Below, piece after piece: positions 1-8,665 of a stretch of 18,985 bases of DNA. Numbering within the stretch: the stretch's first letter is position 1; the number at the start of each line of letters is the position of its first letter. The DNA lies in NCBI GenBank assembly GCA_003451715.1, contig DMJN01000198.1, positions 1-18,985 of the forward strand, given 5' to 3'. The notes under the pieces were generated by a model. That model had not been told where the DNA came from. It saw nothing but the letters and a program-made list of their open reading frames with translations, and searched no databases. Source of the DNA: Gammaproteobacteria bacterium. Its GTDB lineage: Bacteria; Pseudomonadota; Gammaproteobacteria; Pseudomonadales; Pseudohongiellaceae. The translations under genes were made by a program, and so were the position numbers.

Positions 1-351
1 AAACTAAGTGGCGTCGATGCCTGGATTACCGGTCAGCGCCGCGATCAGAGCCCGAGCCGGGCTGAGGTGCCGGTAATTGAACTCGACAGTGGGTTTTCCA
101 CCGAATCCCACCCGGTCATCAAAGTCAATCCCCTGGCTAACTGGAGCTCTGCCGAGGTCTGGAACTACATCCGCATGTTCGATGTCCCCTATAACGAATT
201 ACACGATAGCGGCTACGTGAGCATCGGCTGTGAGCCCTGCACCAAAGCTACTGGGCCAAATCAACACGAACGAGAGGGCCGCTGGTGGTGGGAGGAAGCC
301 ACTATCAAAGAATGTGGGCTGCACCTGGGCAAGCTGAAGGTCGAGGACTGA
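1..351 (+). CDS. cysH: Assimilatory adenylyl-sulfate (APS) reductase, 3' end
   Basis: Reduces activated sulfate (APS or PAPS) to sulfite in cytoplasmic sulfate assimilation, using thioredoxin as electron donor. The gene enters from the left edge in frame 1, and the last 116 residues are visible. They carry SIGCEPCT (C77 and C80 of the fragment), the second cysteine pair of the [4Fe-4S] cluster found in APS-type reductases, and the C-terminal ECGLH motif whose cysteine (C105) forms the thiosulfonate intermediate. The run [13 protein letters not shown] and the [14 protein letters not shown] segment are typical of the Pseudomonas-type enzyme. The GCEPCT cysteines argue for the cluster-containing APS reductase rather than the cluster-less PAPS reductase of E. 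coli; the first cysteine pair lies outside the window. It is convergent with the cysB-like gene. A GTG at 67 is an internal valine, not a start. Confidence 0.95.
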   Translation, partial: KLSGVDAWITGQRRDQSPSRAEVPVIELDSGFSTESHPVIKVNPLANWSSAEVWNYIRMFDVPYNELHDSGYVSIGCEPCTKATGPNQHEREGRWWWEEATIKECGLHLGKLKVED

Positions 352-385
352 AGCCACTCCTGGCGCCATCCAGCGAGAGGCTAAG

Positions 386-1360
386 TCAGTGCAGGGGGAG
401 ATCGACACCGCCAAACAACTCCTCCAGTTCACTCGGGGTTTGGCAGCTACTCGCCTCCAGTACCAGATTTCGCTGTAGATGCGGTGCAAACATCTCAATA
501 AAATCAAGCATATAGCTGCGCAAGTAAGTCCCTCTTCTGAACCCAATCCTGGTGATGCTTGGTTCGAACAGATGGCTTGCGTCGATGGCAACCAGATCCT
601 GGTCCGCGACGGGGTCATAGGCCATTTTCGCGACAATTCCGATCCCCAGATCCAGCCGTACGTAGGTTTTGATGACATCCGCATCAGATGCGGTGAACAC
701 CACCCGCGGGGACAGACCCTGTTTGCTGAAGGCTTCATCCAATTTTGACCTTCCGGTGAAACCAACGGTATAGGTCACGAGGGGAAAATTCGATATTTTT
801 TCGAGAGTTAGGTCATTTACTTGAGTAAGTGGGTGCGATTTCGGCAAGAGCAGTGTTCGATTCCAGCTATAGCAGGGCATCATGATCAGCTCGCTGTACA
901 ACTCCATCGCCTCTGTGGCGATTGCGAAGTCAGCAGTCCCGTTTACGGCCAGTTCAGAGATCTGCATTGGAGTACCTTGATGCATATGCAGCGCAACCTC
1001 CGGAAATTTCTTGATAAATTCACGAATTACCGGGGGAAGCACATAGCGGCACTGGGTGTGGGTGGTGGCGATAGCCAGGCTGCCACTCTCCTCATCATGA
1101 TAGTCCCGGGCCATTGCCTGTATAGTCTCCACCTTCTGCATGATTTCACCGGCTGCCCGCAGAATCGACACGCCGGCTGGTGTGACATGACTCAGATGTT
1201 TTCCGCTGCGGGAGAAGATTTCTACTCCAAGTTCTTCCTCCAACTTTCTGATTTGTTTGCTGATTCCTGGCTGCGACGTGTGCAGGGCAGCGGCTGTACG
1301 GGACACATTCAGTTCATGCCGGGTGACTTCCCGGATATAGCGTAGTTGCTGTAATTTCAT
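386..1360 (-). CDS. cysB: LysR-family sulfur regulator CysB
   Basis: Transcriptional activator of sulfur assimilation genes, induced by N-acetylserine or O-acetylserine. The 324-residue product begins MKLQQLRYI and has the winged helix-turn-helix in residues 1-60 with the TSQPGISKQIRKLEEELG recognition region, followed by FSRSGKHL. The effector-domain motif ATTHTQ places T100, T102 and Q103 at the positions that bind sulfate or inducer in enteric CysB. Further hallmarks are PLVTYTVGFTGRS, FTASDADVIKTYVRL and GFRRGTYLRSYMLDFIEMFAPHL. Its length equals that of E. coli CysB. It lies tail to tail with cysH, 34 bases apart, and diverges from a sulfite-exporter-like gene across 121 bases that hold an inverted repeat, consistent with autoregulation and control of the exporter. 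The paralogue Cbl is less likely given the close match along the whole length. Confidence 0.95.
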   Translation of the reverse strand: MKLQQLRYIREVTRHELNVSRTAAALHTSQPGISKQIRKLEEELGVEIFSRSGKHLSHVTPAGVSILRAAGEIMQKVETIQAMARDYHDEESGSLAIATTHTQCRYVLPPVIREFIKKFPEVALHMHQGTPMQISELAVNGTADFAIATEAMELYSELIMMPCYSWNRTLLLPKSHPLTQVNDLTLEKISNFPLVTYTVGFTGRSKLDEAFSKQGLSPRVVFTASDADVIKTYVRLDLGIGIVAKMAYDPVADQDLVAIDASHLFEPSITRIGFRRGTYLRSYMLDFIEMFAPHLQRNLVLEASSCQTPSELEELFGGVDLPLH

Positions 1361-1400
1361 AGTGATCTACTCAGGGCCCATTGCTCTATATTCTATTCAG

Positions 1401-1443
1401 TTATAAAAATATACCAAAATATTCCTTTTAAGTATACTTATAA
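1401..1443. promoter_or_regulatory. Candidate operator/promoter between cysB and exporter gene
   Basis: The 121-base divergent intergenic region is much more AT-rich than the flanking genes. It holds an imperfect inverted repeat: TTATAAAAATATAC at 1401-1414 faces GTATACTTATAA at 1432-1443, and the right arm includes the perfect palindrome AAGTATACTT at 1430-1439. LysR-type regulators typically bind AT-rich dyads in divergent promoters next to their own gene, so a CysB site is plausible. This is inference; no clear -35/-10 pair was identified. Confidence 0.4.
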
Positions 1444-1481
1444 GCGCCTACCTTTCATCCCTTCTCACCAGGCAGTGGTTT

Positions 1482-2270
1482 ATGGAATTTGTGCTGCACA
1501 TCCTCGCCGGTGCCGTTGTAGGCTTCGCCATCGGCCTGACCGGCGTTGGGGGAGGCTCGCTCATGACTCCCCTGCTTCTTGTATTCGGCTACCCGGTGCC
1601 TGTGGCAATCGGTACCGACCTGCTGTATGCCGCTATTACCAAGGCAGGCGGCGCACTATCCCATCACCGGCGTGGCAATGTTGACTGGAAGATTGTGCTA
1701 TTGCTGGCATCGGGCAGTATTCCAGTGTCAATCCTGCTGCACGGGATATTGCTCAACTCAAGCTTTCAGGAGTCGCCGGAGTTTGAGGAACTCTTGACGT
1801 TAAGTTTAGGTGTGATGTTAATAATAACCGCTATCATTTTGATATTTAGAGATAAAATGAGAAGGAGCGCTATAGAGGAAAAACCAGAATTCTTCATGCT
1901 CACTGTTCACCGGCACAGCGCCGTCGTGACGCTGGTCATGGGGTTGCTACTGGGAGCGTGCGTGACCCTATCCTCCGTTGGGGCAGGCGTGTTCGGTGCA
2001 GCGATCCTGTTGACGATCTACAGCCAGACCACGCCTGTGCGCATCATTGGGACGGATATCGCCCATGCGGTACCGCTTACTTTTATTGCCGGTCTGGGTT
2101 ATCTGGTGGCAGGCTATGTGGACTTGATCCTGCTCGTAAGCCTGCTGCTGGGCTCCCTGCCGGCTATCCACGTCGGTTCTCGCATCAGCAGTCAGGTTCC
2201 TGACCGCTACCTGCTGTATCTGCTCACAGCAATTCTGCTGGGCCTGGGATTCTATTACAGCCTATCCTAG
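1482..2270 (+). CDS. TauE/SafE-family sulfite exporter-like membrane protein
   Basis: Predicted inner-membrane permease of the TSUP (TauE/SafE, former DUF81) family, whose members move sulfite, sulfonates or related anions. The 262-residue protein is hydrophobic throughout with about seven to eight membrane segments. It shows the family's two-fold architecture: a glycine-rich motif after the first helix (GLTGVGGGSLMTPLL) is echoed in the second half by SSVGAGVFGAAILL. A short charged cytoplasmic stretch (FRDKMRRSAIEEKPE) separates the halves. The ATG at 1482 follows AGGCAG at a usable distance. Its divergence from cysB suggests it exports sulfite or takes up a sulfur anion under CysB control; the substrate cannot be read from the sequence. 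Confidence 0.85.
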   Translation: MEFVLHILAGAVVGFAIGLTGVGGGSLMTPLLLVFGYPVPVAIGTDLLYAAITKAGGALSHHRRGNVDWKIVLLLASGSIPVSILLHGILLNSSFQESPEFEELLTLSLGVMLIITAIILIFRDKMRRSAIEEKPEFFMLTVHRHSAVVTLVMGLLLGACVTLSSVGAGVFGAAILLTIYSQTTPVRIIGTDIAHAVPLTFIAGLGYLVAGYVDLILLVSLLLGSLPAIHVGSRISSQVPDRYLLYLLTAILLGLGFYYSLS

Positions 2271-2311
2271 GTTTTAGCTTGGGAATTGTATTTATCTATT
2301 TGAATTAATAG

Positions 2312-3217
2312 TTATTTATTTGCTACACCATGGGGCACATGACCGGTGGCGACATGATTCCGAGCCGACTCACAATGCCCCTGCTGATCATCGAAGAACA
2401 CATCGGCGTCGAAAGCCTGCAGAAATTGGCCCTTGTCCAGGCCGCCCAGGAACAACGACTCATCGATGCGGATGTTCCAGGCTCGCAGGGTACGCACTAC
2501 CCTTTCATGGGCCGGCGCGGCACGCGCCGTCACCAGGCAGGTGCGGATGGGGGCTTCGCCCACCGGAAATGCGCCCTGGATCTGTTGCAGACTGGCTAGA
2601 AACGGCTTGAAGGGACCGCCACTCATGGGCTCGTTGGCTGCCTCTCGTTCATTCTCCGTAAAAGCCTCTAAGCCTTTGGTTTTATAGATTTCTTCAGATT
2701 CATCTGAGAATAATACTGCATCGCCGTCGAAGGCGATTTTCAATAATTCCCGCTGTGCAGCGGATTTTTTCGAGGGCAGGATGGTGGCTGCGGCAACATT
2801 GAGTTCGAGAGCCTGCCGCACGTCGGCTCCATCGGTGGAGAGAAACAGGTGGCTATTGAAGGCTGGAATATAGCGGTAAGGGCTATCGCCTCCGCAGAAT
2901 GCGGCTCGGGAAATATCCAGCTCATAATGCTGGATCGAATTAAATACCCTGAGTCCTGTATCGGCGCTATTTCGCGACAACAGAATAACCTCTACAGGCG
3001 ATTGGTCCAGCAGCGTATTCAGGTTCAGCAACTTCTGCACTAGCGAGAAGGCAACGCCGTGCTCCAGGGGATCATCTTCTCGAGCTATCTGGTATTCCTG
3101 ATACGCATCAAGCCCTTCTTCTTCATACACTCGATGGCTCTCATCCAGATCGAATAGGGCACGCGAGGAAATCGCTATAACTAACGGATCTATCAGGGGT
3201 TGTTGCTTAGTAGCCAT
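2312..3217 (-). CDS. Cytosolic 5'-nucleotidase (NT5C1-like family)
   Basis: Predicted to dephosphorylate nucleoside 5'-monophosphates in the cytoplasm. The protein resembles the 5'-nucleotidase family that includes vertebrate cN-I: it has LVIAISSRALFDLD near the N-terminus, the DPLEHGVAFSLVQKLLNLN segment, VEVILLSRNSADTGLRVFNSI, and AFDGDAVLFSDESE with the HAD-like aspartates; FFDDQQGHCE lies near the C-terminus. The frame is open to an ATG at 3280 (322 aa), but I chose the ATG at 3217 (301 aa) because family members begin just before the LVIAISSRALFDL segment and the 21 extra residues (rich in W, K and R) look non-coding. Neither start has a strong Shine-Dalgarno. It is divergent from the patatin gene and convergent with the exporter gene. 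Confidence 0.85.
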   Translation of the reverse strand: MATKQQPLIDPLVIAISSRALFDLDESHRVYEEEGLDAYQEYQIAREDDPLEHGVAFSLVQKLLNLNTLLDQSPVEVILLSRNSADTGLRVFNSIQHYELDISRAAFCGGDSPYRYIPAFNSHLFLSTDGADVRQALELNVAAATILPSKKSAAQRELLKIAFDGDAVLFSDESEEIYKTKGLEAFTENEREAANEPMSGGPFKPFLASLQQIQGAFPVGEAPIRTCLVTARAAPAHERVVRTLRAWNIRIDESLFLGGLDKGQFLQAFDADVFFDDQQGHCESARNHVATGHVPHGVANK

Positions 3218-3372
3218 AGTAATTTTCAGTTTCCGAGTAGCGCCAGCCGGCCACCGCTTCCATAGTAGTTCCAGCAGCATTTATTTGCCAATTTCGATCC
3301 CTTATACGGTGGGCAGCTAGCCTGGTGTTCGGCTGCTGCAATGTGCCTGCATCCGGCCGATAGTCTGGAACG

Positions 3373-4512
3373 ATGAGCATTTTGACAGATCCTCAAAAAC
3401 GCCCCATCGGATTAATTTTATCCGGGGGAGGATCACGGGCTGCGTATCAGATTGGTGTGTTGCGTGTGGTGGCCAATATTCTGCCCAAGCACTACAGCAA
3501 TCCCTTCGATGTCATTTCCGGAACCTCTGCCGGTGCATTGAATGCCGCCTCACTTGCCACTCACGCCCAGCGATTACGCACGGGTGTGCGTACGCTGGAG
3601 TATATCTGGAAGAATATCAGTAGCGAGCAGATCTATGATCCTCAATCGGGCAACCTGCTCAGCAGTGCTTCCAGTGTGCTGCTGACCATGTTGGGCAGCA
3701 AATCCAATGGGGGTAGTAGAGTCGCTCTGCTGAACAACAGCCCACTGGGGGATTTACTGCGGCGAGTTATCAAGTTTGAGCGTATCCAGCGCAACATCGA
3801 TATCGGTCTGCTGGATGCGGTAAGCGTCACGGCGTCGGCCTATAGCACTGGAGAATCGGTGTCTTTTTATCAGGCAGTCAGGGGCATTGAGGATTGGCAG
3901 GGACCGCACCGAATCGGTATCCGAACCGAGCTGGGCTTAGCACACCTCATGGCATCGACGGCCATCCCCGTCATCTTCCCGGCCGTGCAGATCGATAAGC
4001 AATTTTTTGGAGACGGCGCGATCCGCCAATTGGCACCCACCAGCACCGCCATCCACCTCGGCGCCCGACGCATCCTGGCCATCGGCGTAAGCGGAAACCG
4101 TACCCAGTCCCCCTTGGAAGACGAATTAACAGAACAACCCTCACTGTCGCAGATTATTGGCCATATCCTCAACAGTGCCTTCGTGGACACGTTGGAAAAC
4201 GACCTGGAATTCCTACGCCATGTAAATGAGGTCATCCCCCACGTCTCGAAACGGGCCATACGCAATAATGACATCGAGTTGACCGAGGTGGAGCTATTGG
4301 AAATTTCACCCAGCAAGCAACTCAACCTGCTGGCCATGGAGTATTACGACGAGTTACCCAAACCCATGTCACGCTATATCAAAGAGGAATCATCGGGAAC
4401 TATGCTGAGCCTTATCTTGTTCGAGAAAGGATTTTGCACAGCGCTGTGGCAGCTCGGCTTCGACGATGCGATGGCCAAAGAGGCTGAAATCAGACAGTTT
4501 TTCGGTTGCTAA
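3373..4512 (+). CDS. Patatin-like phospholipase family protein
   Basis: Predicted lipid acyl hydrolase with the patatin Ser-Asp dyad. Visible motifs are the oxyanion-hole glycine run [15 protein letters not shown] (residues 17-30), the nucleophile elbow GTSAG (S52), and the second catalytic motif DGA at residues 214-216, where D214 is the base; DGG is the more common form but DGA is well known in the family. At 379 residues it is a single-domain protein with no signal peptide or membrane anchor, so it probably acts in the cytoplasm or at the inner face of the membrane. The C-terminal 120 residues (after about 260) are an extension typical of bacterial DUF3336-less patatins and of unknown role. 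The ATG at 3373 has only a weak upstream GGAA. Its stop codon overlaps the msrA stop on the other strand. Confidence 0.9.
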   Translation: MSILTDPQKRPIGLILSGGGSRAAYQIGVLRVVANILPKHYSNPFDVISGTSAGALNAASLATHAQRLRTGVRTLEYIWKNISSEQIYDPQSGNLLSSASSVLLTMLGSKSNGGSRVALLNNSPLGDLLRRVIKFERIQRNIDIGLLDAVSVTASAYSTGESVSFYQAVRGIEDWQGPHRIGIRTELGLAHLMASTAIPVIFPAVQIDKQFFGDGAIRQLAPTSTAIHLGARRILAIGVSGNRTQSPLEDELTEQPSLSQIIGHILNSAFVDTLENDLEFLRHVNEVIPHVSKRAIRNNDIELTEVELLEISPSKQLNLLAMEYYDELPKPMSRYIKEESSGTMLSLILFEKGFCTALWQLGFDDAMAKEAEIRQFFGC

Positions 4513-5171
4513 GGCGGGTCTGCAGCTAGGGCCGGCTGATAACAGGCGCCGGTACCGGCCAATCCACAATACCCGTCAGGATTCTTGGCAAGGTATTGTT
4601 GATGGTAATCCTCAGCATAAAAAAACTCCTCTAGTGCTCTGATTTCAGTTGTGATTAGAGGAAAGTTTTTCTCACTCAGAGCAGACTGAAATTGTACGCT
4701 GCTGCTTTTTGCATCGGTGAGTTGCGGTGCTATTGTGGTATAGATCACCGAGCGGTATTGGGTGCCCAGGTCCTTACCCTGTCGCATCCCCTGGGTGGGA
4801 TCATGTGACTCCCAGAAAGTGGCGAGCAGTTGCTGATAGGAGATTTCCGCGGGATCGTAATACACCAGCACGACTTCCGTGTGTCCGGTAAGCCCACTGC
4901 AGACATCTTCATAGCTCGGGTTGGCAGTCAGCCCGCCGGCATAGCCTACGGCGGTGCTATAGACACCAGGCAACTGCCAGAAGAGCCGTTCGGCCCCCCA
5001 GAAGCAGCCGAGTCCAAATACCGCTTTTACCAACTGTTCTGGCATCGGTTCCACAATACGCCTCCCCGATACGAAGTGCTGGGGTGAAAAATCAAGTGGC
5101 TGTTCCCGGTCAGGAATGGCATTTTCCCGTCTAGGCAATTCAAGTGGTTTGTTACTTCGCATCAACAACAT
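4509..5171 (-). CDS. msrA: Peptide-methionine (S)-S-oxide reductase MsrA
   Basis: Repairs oxidised proteins by reducing the S-epimer of methionine sulfoxide, recycled by thioredoxin. The catalytic motif [12 protein letters not shown] puts the nucleophilic cysteine at C56. EVCSG-like [33 protein letters not shown] and [18 protein letters not shown] follow in the usual order. C202 and C210 in the C-terminal tail (GYCG and GACYQP) are placed as the recycling cysteines of the three-cysteine E. coli-type enzyme. At 220 residues, including the roughly 45-residue N-terminal arm, it matches the E. coli protein in length. The ATG at 5171 is preceded by AGGA seven bases upstream, which favours it over the methionine three codons later. 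It overlaps the patatin gene tail to tail by four bases. Confidence 0.95.
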   Translation of the reverse strand: MLLMRSNKPLELPRRENAIPDREQPLDFSPQHFVSGRRIVEPMPEQLVKAVFGLGCFWGAERLFWQLPGVYSTAVGYAGGLTANPSYEDVCSGLTGHTEVVLVYYDPAEISYQQLLATFWESHDPTQGMRQGKDLGTQYRSVIYTTIAPQLTDAKSSSVQFQSALSEKNFPLITTEIRALEEFFYAEDYHQQYLAKNPDGYCGLAGTGACYQPALAADPP

Positions 5172-5370
5172 CAGGTATTCCTGGCGCTTTTTTACTCATA
5201 TTGATTGATTAATAGGATTGCGGCATGATGCTCCGAGCCGCTTTTCATCGCCATATTGTACTGCAATTCAGCCCTGTCCATTAGTATCCGCAGCATTGGA
5301 GACCAGCAGATTCGGCGAGCGAAACACAGCCACCCAATAATAATAAACCCAAGAGACTATTGAGGTTCCC

Positions 5371-6723
5371 ATGCATCGAATATTACTCGCGCCATCACTT
5401 CCGCTGCTTATCAGGGTATTCAGCTTGCTGGGTAGTTTGGCTATTGCAAGTACTGTAGCGGCGAACCCTGCAACATTAACAGCAACCCACAATCAGTCTC
5501 CAACGAGTGTTCCTATGGCTTCTGACACTATGCCCTCTGATACTGCACGGCTGGCGAACAATGACGCGCCCATCACTGAATTCGAGATAGCCGTTCCCGA
5601 TGAGGCAATCGCAGACCTGAAGCGGCGCTTGCAGAATACCCGCCTGCCGGATCAGATTGAGAACAGCAGTTGGGAATACGGCACCGATCTCGCTTACCTG
5701 ACTGAACTCATCGAATACTGGCAGGATGATTTCGATTGGCGTGAACAGGAAGCTCAATTAAATCAATTCGATCAATTCAAAACTGAAATTGATGGATTAA
5801 CAATGCACTTTATCCATCAGCGTTCCGAGAATCCCGATGCCATACCGCTGATGATCGTCCACGGGTGGCCCGGTTCCATCAGTGAATTCATCAAGATTAT
5901 CGGGCCGCTCACCGACCCGCTTGCCTATGGCGGAGACAGCGCCGATGCCTTTCACGTGATCGCGCCCTCTCTACCAGGCTTTGGATTCTCAGGAATTCCC
6001 AGGCAGCCCGGCTATAATCCCGAGAAGATTGCCCACGTGCTCGCCGCCTTGATGGAAAAAATTGGCTACTCCCGTTACGCCATAGCCGGCGGAGATTGGG
6101 GAGCGATCATCAATCGTCATCTTGCCAACAATTACCCTCAGCGGCTGATTGGGCTGCATTCGAACATGATGCTGGCAGGACCTCCCAGTGATCCGCAACA
6201 ACGCGCTGCAGTGACCGAAGCAGAGGAAGCGGCTCGTACTGACCGTGGCGCCTATATGCAGAACGAGCGCGCATATCAACAAATTCAAGGCAGTAAGCCG
6301 CAAAGCTTAGGCTATGGATTAAATGACTCTCCGGCTGGATTGGCAGCCTGGATCACCGAGAAGTTTCATGGCTGGACCGATATGCCGCAAGGTGCCGATG
6401 GCTATCTGGATAATCACTTCAGTAAAGATGAAATTCTCACCAACATCGCTATCTACTGGTTCACAGGTACCATAACTGCCTCCACGCGTATCTATTATGA
6501 AAACAGCAAGACACCGGTGGAAAATCCCATCGGCTATATCGACGTGCCAACCGGGGCTTCAATTTTTCCAGCGGAAATTTTCATAACACCCCGCGCCTGG
6601 GCCGAAGCTGCCTATGACCTGCGCCACTGGAGTGTCATGGATGAAGGTGGGCATTTCGCTGCATTGGAAAAACCGCAGCTCTACCTTGGTGACTTACGTG
6701 AATTTTTTCGTTTATTGCGCTAG
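5371..6723 (+). CDS. Exported epoxide hydrolase-family alpha/beta hydrolase
   Basis: Predicted epoxide hydrolase of the microsomal (EPHX1-like) type. An N-terminal signal-like segment (residues 1-31, ending SLAIASTVAAN) and a low-complexity linker precede the epoxide hydrolase N-terminal domain (about 68-180), recognisable from ITEFEIAVPDEAIADLKRRL and the WEYGTDLAYL segment. The alpha/beta hydrolase core has the oxyanion motif HGWPGS (164-169), the nucleophile in GGDWGA (D242), and the catalytic histidine in DEGGHFAALE (H428). Tyrosines in TRIYYE (375-376) and Y301 are candidates for the epoxide-polarising residues. All key residues are present, so the gene looks functional. The signal peptide points to a periplasmic site of action. 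GAGG lies just upstream of the ATG. The AbgT-like transporter follows after 56 bases in the same direction, suggesting co-transcription. The physiological substrate is unknown. Confidence 0.88.
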   Translation: MHRILLAPSLPLLIRVFSLLGSLAIASTVAANPATLTATHNQSPTSVPMASDTMPSDTARLANNDAPITEFEIAVPDEAIADLKRRLQNTRLPDQIENSSWEYGTDLAYLTELIEYWQDDFDWREQEAQLNQFDQFKTEIDGLTMHFIHQRSENPDAIPLMIVHGWPGSISEFIKIIGPLTDPLAYGGDSADAFHVIAPSLPGFGFSGIPRQPGYNPEKIAHVLAALMEKIGYSRYAIAGGDWGAIINRHLANNYPQRLIGLHSNMMLAGPPSDPQQRAAVTEAEEAARTDRGAYMQNERAYQQIQGSKPQSLGYGLNDSPAGLAAWITEKFHGWTDMPQGADGYLDNHFSKDEILTNIAIYWFTGTITASTRIYYENSKTPVENPIGYIDVPTGASIFPAEIFITPRAWAEAAYDLRHWSVMDEGGHFAALEKPQLYLGDLREFFRLLR

Positions 6724-6744
6724 GAAGCTGGTGAATATGACCAT

Positions 6745-6761
6745 TCTCGCTCACAGCGAGA
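6745..6761 (+). other. Short perfect hairpin between hydrolase and transporter genes
   Basis: TCTCGCT pairs with AGCGAGA around a three-base CAC loop in the 56-base gap. There is no following T run, so it is not a standard terminator. It could influence mRNA processing between the two genes, or be chance. Confidence 0.3.
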
Positions 6762-6779
6762 CTACTCTGGCACACAGAT

Positions 6780-8360
6780 ATGACTGATCTTACCCAGATT
6801 CAAGCAAATGAAATGAAGGGCTTCCTGGCCTGGATTGAGCGATCGGGGAATAAACTGCCTGATCCGGTCTTCCTGTTTTTCTGGTGCATCGCCGCCGTCA
6901 TTGTGATTAGCGTGCTGGCGACACTTGGCGACGTTTCTGCTTTGCACCCGACACAGGTGGATACGGACGGCAATCCAGTGTTGGTCTCAGCGGAAAGCCT
7001 GTTGTCGGCAAGCAACCTGCAAAGGCTGCTGGTGGAAATGCCTGCAACCTACACCGCCTTCCATCCCTTGGGCTATGTACTGGTGGTGATGCTCGGTGCC
7101 GGCGTGGCTGAAAGATCCGGGCTGTTTGCCGCAGCGATGAGCGCTTCGATGACCAACGTACCGGTTGCCATCCTCACTCCCGCTGTCGCCCTGGTTGGCA
7201 TGCTGGGTAATCTGGCTACCGATGCTGCCTATGTCGTGCTGATACCGCTGGCGGGTGTGATCTTCGCCGCTGCTGGTCGTCACCCCATCGCAGGTATCGC
7301 AGCCGGCTTCGCCGGTGTGTCTGGCGGATTTTCTGCCAATCTTATACCCGGGCCACTGGATGCCCTGCTATTCGGCATTACGGAATCTGCGGCAGAGACA
7401 ACCATGCCAGCATGGGATGCCAATATCGCGGGCAATTGGTGGTTCATCATCGCCATGACCTTGGTTTTTCTTCCCGTAATTTGGTACATCACCGATAAGA
7501 TTATCGAACCAAGGTTAGCACCCCTGGCCGGTGGTAGTGCTGAAAGCAGCACGGCTGGCCTGGTCAAAGATCCATCGACCGAGTTTAACACCTCAGAGCT
7601 AAAGGGATTGGGAAGAGCCGGCTATGCCACTCTCGCTGTGATCGTAATCTGGATTGTCTTATGCGTCGCTCCTGGCACGCCATTGATCGACGATGAAGCT
7701 ATTGGCATCGCACAGTTTACTCCGCTGTTTCAGAGTCTGGTTGCTGGTTTTTTTATTTTGTTCCTGGCTGCAGGCTGGGCTTACGGTAGCGCAGCCGGAT
7801 CGGTAAACGATCACCGGGACATTGTGCGAATGATGAGCGAGGCCATGGCGGACCTGGCTTACTACCTGGTACTGGCTTTCGCAGCGGCACACTTTGTTGC
7901 AATGTTTAACTGGTCCAACCTGGGATTGATATTTGCAATCAAAGGAGCGGCTGTATTACAGGGGTCAAATCTCCCAGATTCAATCCTGCTCGGGTTTATT
8001 ATTCTGTTTGGTGCAACAATTAATCTATTCGTCGGTTCAGCCAGCGCGAAATGGGCATTACTCGCACCGGTACTGGTACCGATGTTGATGTTAATCGGTA
8101 TAAGTCCGGAAATGAGCACCGCAGCCTACCGTGTCGGCGATGGCGCCACGAATATCATCACACCACTAATGCCTTACTTCCCCCTGATCCTGGTGTTCTG
8201 TCAGCGTTGGCAGAAAGAGTTCGGCCTGGGTAGCCTGGCCGCGACGATGCTGCCTTATTCCGTAGCCCTGTTAGGGGCCGGCTTGCTCATGACTGTACTC
8301 TGGGTTGTACTGGGATTACCCCTGGGTCCCGGCGCTACTGTTGAGTTCACCCTGCAATAA
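6780..8360 (+). CDS. AbgT-family transporter
   Basis: Predicted inner-membrane transporter related to AbgT (p-aminobenzoyl-glutamate import) and MtrF (folate-precursor and antimetabolite export). The 526-residue protein opens with GFLAWIERSGNKLPDPVFLFFW, the characteristic start of the family, and has roughly a dozen hydrophobic segments plus hairpin-like regions. Family landmarks are GLFAAAMSASMTNVP, NLATDAAYVVLIPLAG, FSANLIPGPLDALLFGITESAA, INLFVGSASAKWALLAPVLVPMLM and YRVGDGATNIITPLMPYFPLIL. The SASAKW and GDGATNIITPL motifs belong to the substrate and cation-binding hairpins in this family. The length is close to AbgT itself. No good Shine-Dalgarno precedes the ATG at 6780, which fits expression as the second gene after the epoxide hydrolase. 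Import or export, and the substrate, cannot be decided here. Confidence 0.9.
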   Translation: MTDLTQIQANEMKGFLAWIERSGNKLPDPVFLFFWCIAAVIVISVLATLGDVSALHPTQVDTDGNPVLVSAESLLSASNLQRLLVEMPATYTAFHPLGYVLVVMLGAGVAERSGLFAAAMSASMTNVPVAILTPAVALVGMLGNLATDAAYVVLIPLAGVIFAAAGRHPIAGIAAGFAGVSGGFSANLIPGPLDALLFGITESAAETTMPAWDANIAGNWWFIIAMTLVFLPVIWYITDKIIEPRLAPLAGGSAESSTAGLVKDPSTEFNTSELKGLGRAGYATLAVIVIWIVLCVAPGTPLIDDEAIGIAQFTPLFQSLVAGFFILFLAAGWAYGSAAGSVNDHRDIVRMMSEAMADLAYYLVLAFAAAHFVAMFNWSNLGLIFAIKGAAVLQGSNLPDSILLGFIILFGATINLFVGSASAKWALLAPVLVPMLMLIGISPEMSTAAYRVGDGATNIITPLMPYFPLILVFCQRWQKEFGLGSLAATMLPYSVALLGAGLLMTVLWVVLGLPLGPGATVEFTLQ

Positions 8361-8665
8361 ATCATCTTGCGACTAGCAGATACCCGCCTGGGCCGTACTA
8401 AAATTTAAGTCAATTGGTTAGATTTTTAGATGATCGATTAAGAATTAATCTGATATTAGGAATCCCGCTGAATAAATATACAGCAGAACCCTTAACGTCT
8501 GTTATTGGTGTTATGAACACTCAGGCAAATTTGCAGCCACTAGAAAACAGAATTATTTCTGAATTTAAAATAAACTGTGCGACCCGATACCTTCTATATC
8601 CAAGATTTCCAGCTCCATGCACTTTTATCAAAGCGGCTTAAGAAGGTAACAATCGATCCTTAATG
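8361..8665. other. 305-base AT-rich gap without a convincing gene
   Basis: This lies between the ends of the transporter gene and the convergent lipoprotein gene. It is clearly more AT-rich than its surroundings from about 8400. A 75-codon frame from a TTG at 8414 to 8641 has no ribosome binding site and no recognisable motif. Only weak hairpins are present (for example CAGAA-TTAT-TTCTG near 8550), and none has a T run. I see no RNA gene or terminator that I can support. Confidence 0.5.

Noticed and set aside
199-765. 188-codon minus-strand frame across cysH and cysB
   Set aside because: It overlaps two well-supported genes in other frames, and its protein has no recognisable features.
3870-4337. 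155-codon minus-strand frame inside the patatin gene
   Set aside because: Fully antisense to a gene with intact catalytic motifs; the Ser/Arg/Met-rich composition is typical of a shadow frame.
8414-8641. 75-codon frame from a TTG in the AT-rich gap after the transporter gene
   Set aside because: No ribosome binding site, no motif, and composition unlike the neighbouring genes; probably a chance frame in non-coding DNA.
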